Assembly: GCF_003014555.1 (NCBI RefSeq)
Contig: NZ_PYGE01000002.1
Coordinates: 248,001 to 312,000, forward strand
Direction: 5' to 3'
Source of the DNA: Haloactinopolyspora alba
GTDB lineage: Bacteria > Actinomycetota > Actinomycetes > Jiangellales > Jiangellaceae
DNA length: 64,000 nucleotides
Numbering within the stretch: the stretch's first letter is position 1; each line of letters begins with the position of its first letter. Made by a program: the position numbers and the translations under genes. The notes under the pieces were generated by a model. It ran no database searches. It was not told where the DNA came from and worked only from the letters and a program-made list of their open reading frames with translations. Positions 62,025 through 64,000 of this stretch are shown in pieces.

Positions 62025-62993
62025 GTGGGTGGCCGGGTCGCGGTGGTGACCGACTCGACGGCGCACCTCGCCCCGGATGTCGTCGCCGACCGGGGTGTCC
62101 GGGTGGTGCCGCTGCAGGTGATCGTCGACGGCCGGCCGTTCGACGACGGCGTGCCCTCTGACCGCACCGCTGGTGAGCCGTCCGGCGACGGTGCCAGTCG
62201 TGGGCCGGTCGACGGCACCGCGGCCGGGCGGGTCGCCGCCGGGCAGATCGCCGACGCGTTGCGCCGCCACGTGCCGGTGAGCACGTCCCGGCCGAGCCCA
62301 CGGGCGTTCCTCGACGTGTACGAGTCGGCGGCGGCGTGCGGCGCGGAAAGCGTGGTGTCGGTGCACCTGTCCGCGAGCCTGTCCGGGACGGCGGACGCGG
62401 CCCGGCTCGCGGCGCGGGACGCGCCGGTGCCGGTGCACGTGGTCGACTCCCGGTCGCTGGGCATGGGGCTCGGATACGCCGTGCTGGCGGCGGCGGCCGC
62501 GGCGGATCGCGGGCTGACCGCGGACGAGGTCGCGGCGGCGGCCTCGGACCGGGCGGGCCGGTCGTCGGCGTACTTCTACGTCGACACGCTGGACTACCTG
62601 CGCCGCGGAGGGCGGGTCGGCGCCGCGTCCGCCATGGTGGGATCGGCGCTGGCCATCAAACCGCTGCTGTATCTGCGCGACGGCTGGATCGAGCCGCTCG
62701 AGAAGGTCCGCACCGCCTCACGCGCACAGGCCCGGCTGGTCGAGCTGGCCGTCGACCGGGCGGTGTCGGGACACGATCTCGCCGACGTCGCGCCCGGGCG
62801 CGCACACGGAGGCAACGGCCGAGTGGACGTCGCGGTGCACCACCTGGACAACGCCGTGCGTGCGCAGGATCTGGCCGGGAGACTGGCGGATCGGCTGCCC
62901 TCGCTGGGGGAGCTCGTGGTGAGCGAGGTCGGGGCCGTGATCGGCGCACATGTCGGCCCGGGCCTGCTGGCCGTCGTGATCAGCCCTCGCTGA
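62025..62993 (+). CDS. DegV-family fatty-acid-binding protein
   Basis: The GTG start lies five bases after leuS, so co-transcription is likely. The 322-residue protein has VAVVTDSTAHLAPD, VSTSRPSPRAFLDVYE, VVSVHLSASLSGTADAAR and YVDTLDYLRRGGRVGAASAMVGSALAIKPLL, all DegV hallmarks. DegV (FakB-like) proteins bind a fatty acid for phosphorylation by FakA-type kinases. A 35-residue Gly/Asp-rich insertion (about 45-75) is unusual. Confidence 0.92.
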   Translation: MGGRVAVVTDSTAHLAPDVVADRGVRVVPLQVIVDGRPFDDGVPSDRTAGEPSGDGASRGPVDGTAAGRVAAGQIADALRRHVPVSTSRPSPRAFLDVYESAAACGAESVVSVHLSASLSGTADAARLAARDAPVPVHVVDSRSLGMGLGYAVLAAAAAADRGLTADEVAAAASDRAGRSSAYFYVDTLDYLRRGGRVGAASAMVGSALAIKPLLYLRDGWIEPLEKVRTASRAQARLVELAVDRAVSGHDLADVAPGRAHGGNGRVDVAVHHLDNAVRAQDLAGRLADRLPSLGELVVSEVGAVIGAHVGPGLLAVVISPR

Positions 62994-63013
62994 CGCCCGG
63001 CCTGCGCCGGGAA

Positions 63014-63088
63014 TGATCACGTCCCGCATAGAATTCCATGCGTCACCACCCTGACAGGCCTGGTGATGCGGGGACGATCCTCGTGATG
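63014..63088 (-). repeat. Dispersed 3'-end element, copy 5
   Basis: It has the same orientation as copy 4: TGATCACGTCCCGCATAGAATTCC, then GCGTCACCACCCTGACAGG, CCTGGTGATGCG and GATCCTCGTGATGC. It starts 21 bases after the DegV stop. A small CCCGG/CCGGG hairpin lies between them. Confidence 0.82.
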
Positions 63089-63195
63089 CACGGTCGCTCG
63101 GCGGTGTCCACAACGAGGGCGCGGCCGGCAGCGTCATCCACATTTCGGCGTCGGACGGTGGAGGCCGGTATCGGCCGTGTCTAGCGTGCTCAGGC

Positions 63196-64000
63196 ATGCG
63201 ACTCCTCCGCTCCGGCCGTGCCGCCGACGACCACCACGACGCCGCACTCGTGCGGGCGAGGATGGCGCGTGTCGTCGGTGCCGTCCCGATCGTCGACGGA
63301 GCGGCCGACTCGGTCCGCGCCCGGTTGTCCGCCCCGCTCCCGCCGGCGGCAGAGCGCTGGAGCGGCAGGCCGGACGACGCGGACCATGCGGACGCGAGGG
63401 AGGACCGTGCGGACGCGAATGCCGCGGACCGGACTGCTGCGCACGCGGACGCGCATGGACGCTCGCGGCTGCGCGTGGGCCTGGAACGCGGCCATGTGGC
63501 GGTGATCGCGGTGGTCGTGGTGCTCGGCGTGGTGGGTGCGGTGCTGCTGCTGACGTCGGGTCGACCGGAGGTCGTGCCGGTCGAGGCGACCGTGGAGTCG
63601 ACCGGCACGGCGACGCCCACCGCGGAGCCGACCGAGAACGCGCCGGCCACGGCGGGGCATCCCGCGGCCGAAGCGGCTCCGGACGGACCGGCGGGTGCCT
63701 CCGACGCGACTCCCTCGGGGCCGATCGTCGTGCATGTCGCCGGGCTGGTCGCCGACCCCGGCGTCGTCGAGTTGCCGCCGGGTGCACGCGTGGTCGACGC
63801 GGTGAAGGCCGCCGGGGGACCGACCGACGACGCCGACCTGACCCCCATCAATCTCGCGCGCGTCCTGTCCGACGGCGAACAGGTGGTCGTGACGCCGACG
63901 CCACCTCCGGGCACACCGCTGGGAGCCGAGGCCCCGCCGGATGCCGGCTCGACGAGTGGAGACGCCGGCTCCGGTGCCGATGCCGGCCCGACGAGCCCGG
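63196..64000 (+). CDS. ComEA-like DNA-uptake protein, N-terminal part
   Basis: The frame is open from ATG 63196 to the window edge (268 codons seen). An acidic, Ala-rich cytoplasmic lead of about 95 residues precedes one transmembrane helix (HVAVIAVVVVLGVVGAVLLL). A Pro/Thr/Ala linker follows, then an SLBB domain (IVVHVAGLVADPGVVELPPGARVVDAVKAAGG, INLARVLSDGEQVVVP-like). The helix-hairpin-helix DNA-binding end lies beyond the window. ComEA binds incoming DNA at the membrane; comEC is expected next. Confidence 0.85.
   Translation, partial: MRLLRSGRAADDHHDAALVRARMARVVGAVPIVDGAADSVRARLSAPLPPAAERWSGRPDDADHADAREDRADANAADRTAAHADAHGRSRLRVGLERGHVAVIAVVVVLGVVGAVLLLTSGRPEVVPVEATVESTGTATPTAEPTENAPATAGHPAAEAAPDGPAGASDATPSGPIVVHVAGLVADPGVVELPPGARVVDAVKAAGGPTDDADLTPINLARVLSDGEQVVVTPTPPPGTPLGAEAPPDAGSTSGDAGSGADAGPTSP

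Noticed and set aside
58849-62301. 1150-codon open frame on the minus strand opposite leuS
   Set aside because: It is a shadow of leuS caused by high GC. The translation is rich in Arg, Val and His with no recognised family, while leuS in the other strand has all synthetase motifs.

Overview
The window is very GC-rich, densely coded, and uses GTG starts and 4-base ATGA/GTGA gene overlaps freely. A vitamin K epoxide reductase, an F420-type nitroreductase homologue, a ComEA homologue and a leaderless-looking leucine leader before leuS all point to a free-living actinomycete (Actinomycetota). A member of the Jiangellales or a related soil or plant-associated order would fit, but that placement is an inference. 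No tRNA, rRNA, CRISPR array, phage genes or transposase were seen.

Layout. Positions 1-5000 hold a glycan-degradation locus: the end of a LacI regulator, a secreted clan GH-A glycosidase, a GH2 glycosidase and a translationally coupled sulfatase. 5031-7878 holds a secreted DUF6351 hydrolase and a PPOX-fold enzyme. 7994-16840 is a defence block: a VapBC-type toxin-antitoxin pair and a complete type II Wadjet operon (jetABCD). 17016-27144 holds an acetyltransferase and then a sugar-uptake regulon: PfkB kinase, lipoprotein binding protein, two ABC permeases and a secreted multidomain PIG-L deacetylase on one strand, with a divergent DeoR regulator and GH4 glycosidase. 27370-37806 is a mixed region: secreted protease, membrane protein, an unusual 39-residue Arg-rich ORF, three YCII proteins, F420-type oxidoreductase, TrmO-like protein, GlxA regulator, MFS/MarR pair and a luciferase-like/hemerythrin fusion. 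38139-42909 is a coxSLM-G operon with the form II signature AYRGAGR. 43287-53756 holds small proteins, a YcaQ-like glycosylase with an alpha/beta hydrolase controlled by a divergent ArsR regulator, a cupin protein, a tandem pair of PhoX phosphatases and a large class V aminotransferase-like protein. 54034-58073 is a MoxR/DUF58/DUF4129 operon. 58197-64000 holds VKOR, a leucine leader with attenuator, leuS, a DegV protein and the start of a comEA-like gene.

The most notable feature outside genes is a family of five dispersed elements of about 75-82 bp (8647, 17685, 38961, 58847, 63014). Each combines a GCGTCACCA/TGGTGACGC hairpin, a GGAATTCC-centred palindrome and a terminal GTGATCA, and each sits 0-21 bases after a stop codon with the GTGATCA end toward that gene. 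Two same-orientation copies bracket the Wadjet operon. A second set of hairpins shares a GTGATC(A/G)TC stem base and also follows stop codons (1559, 28398, 46388, 47302, 49613). A third cluster, at 27177-27341, packs six copies of GTCACCTGAT in alternating orientation.

Starts were chosen by ribosome-binding sites, overlap geometry and family alignment from memory. Product names rest on motifs and recognised family sequence, not on database searches.
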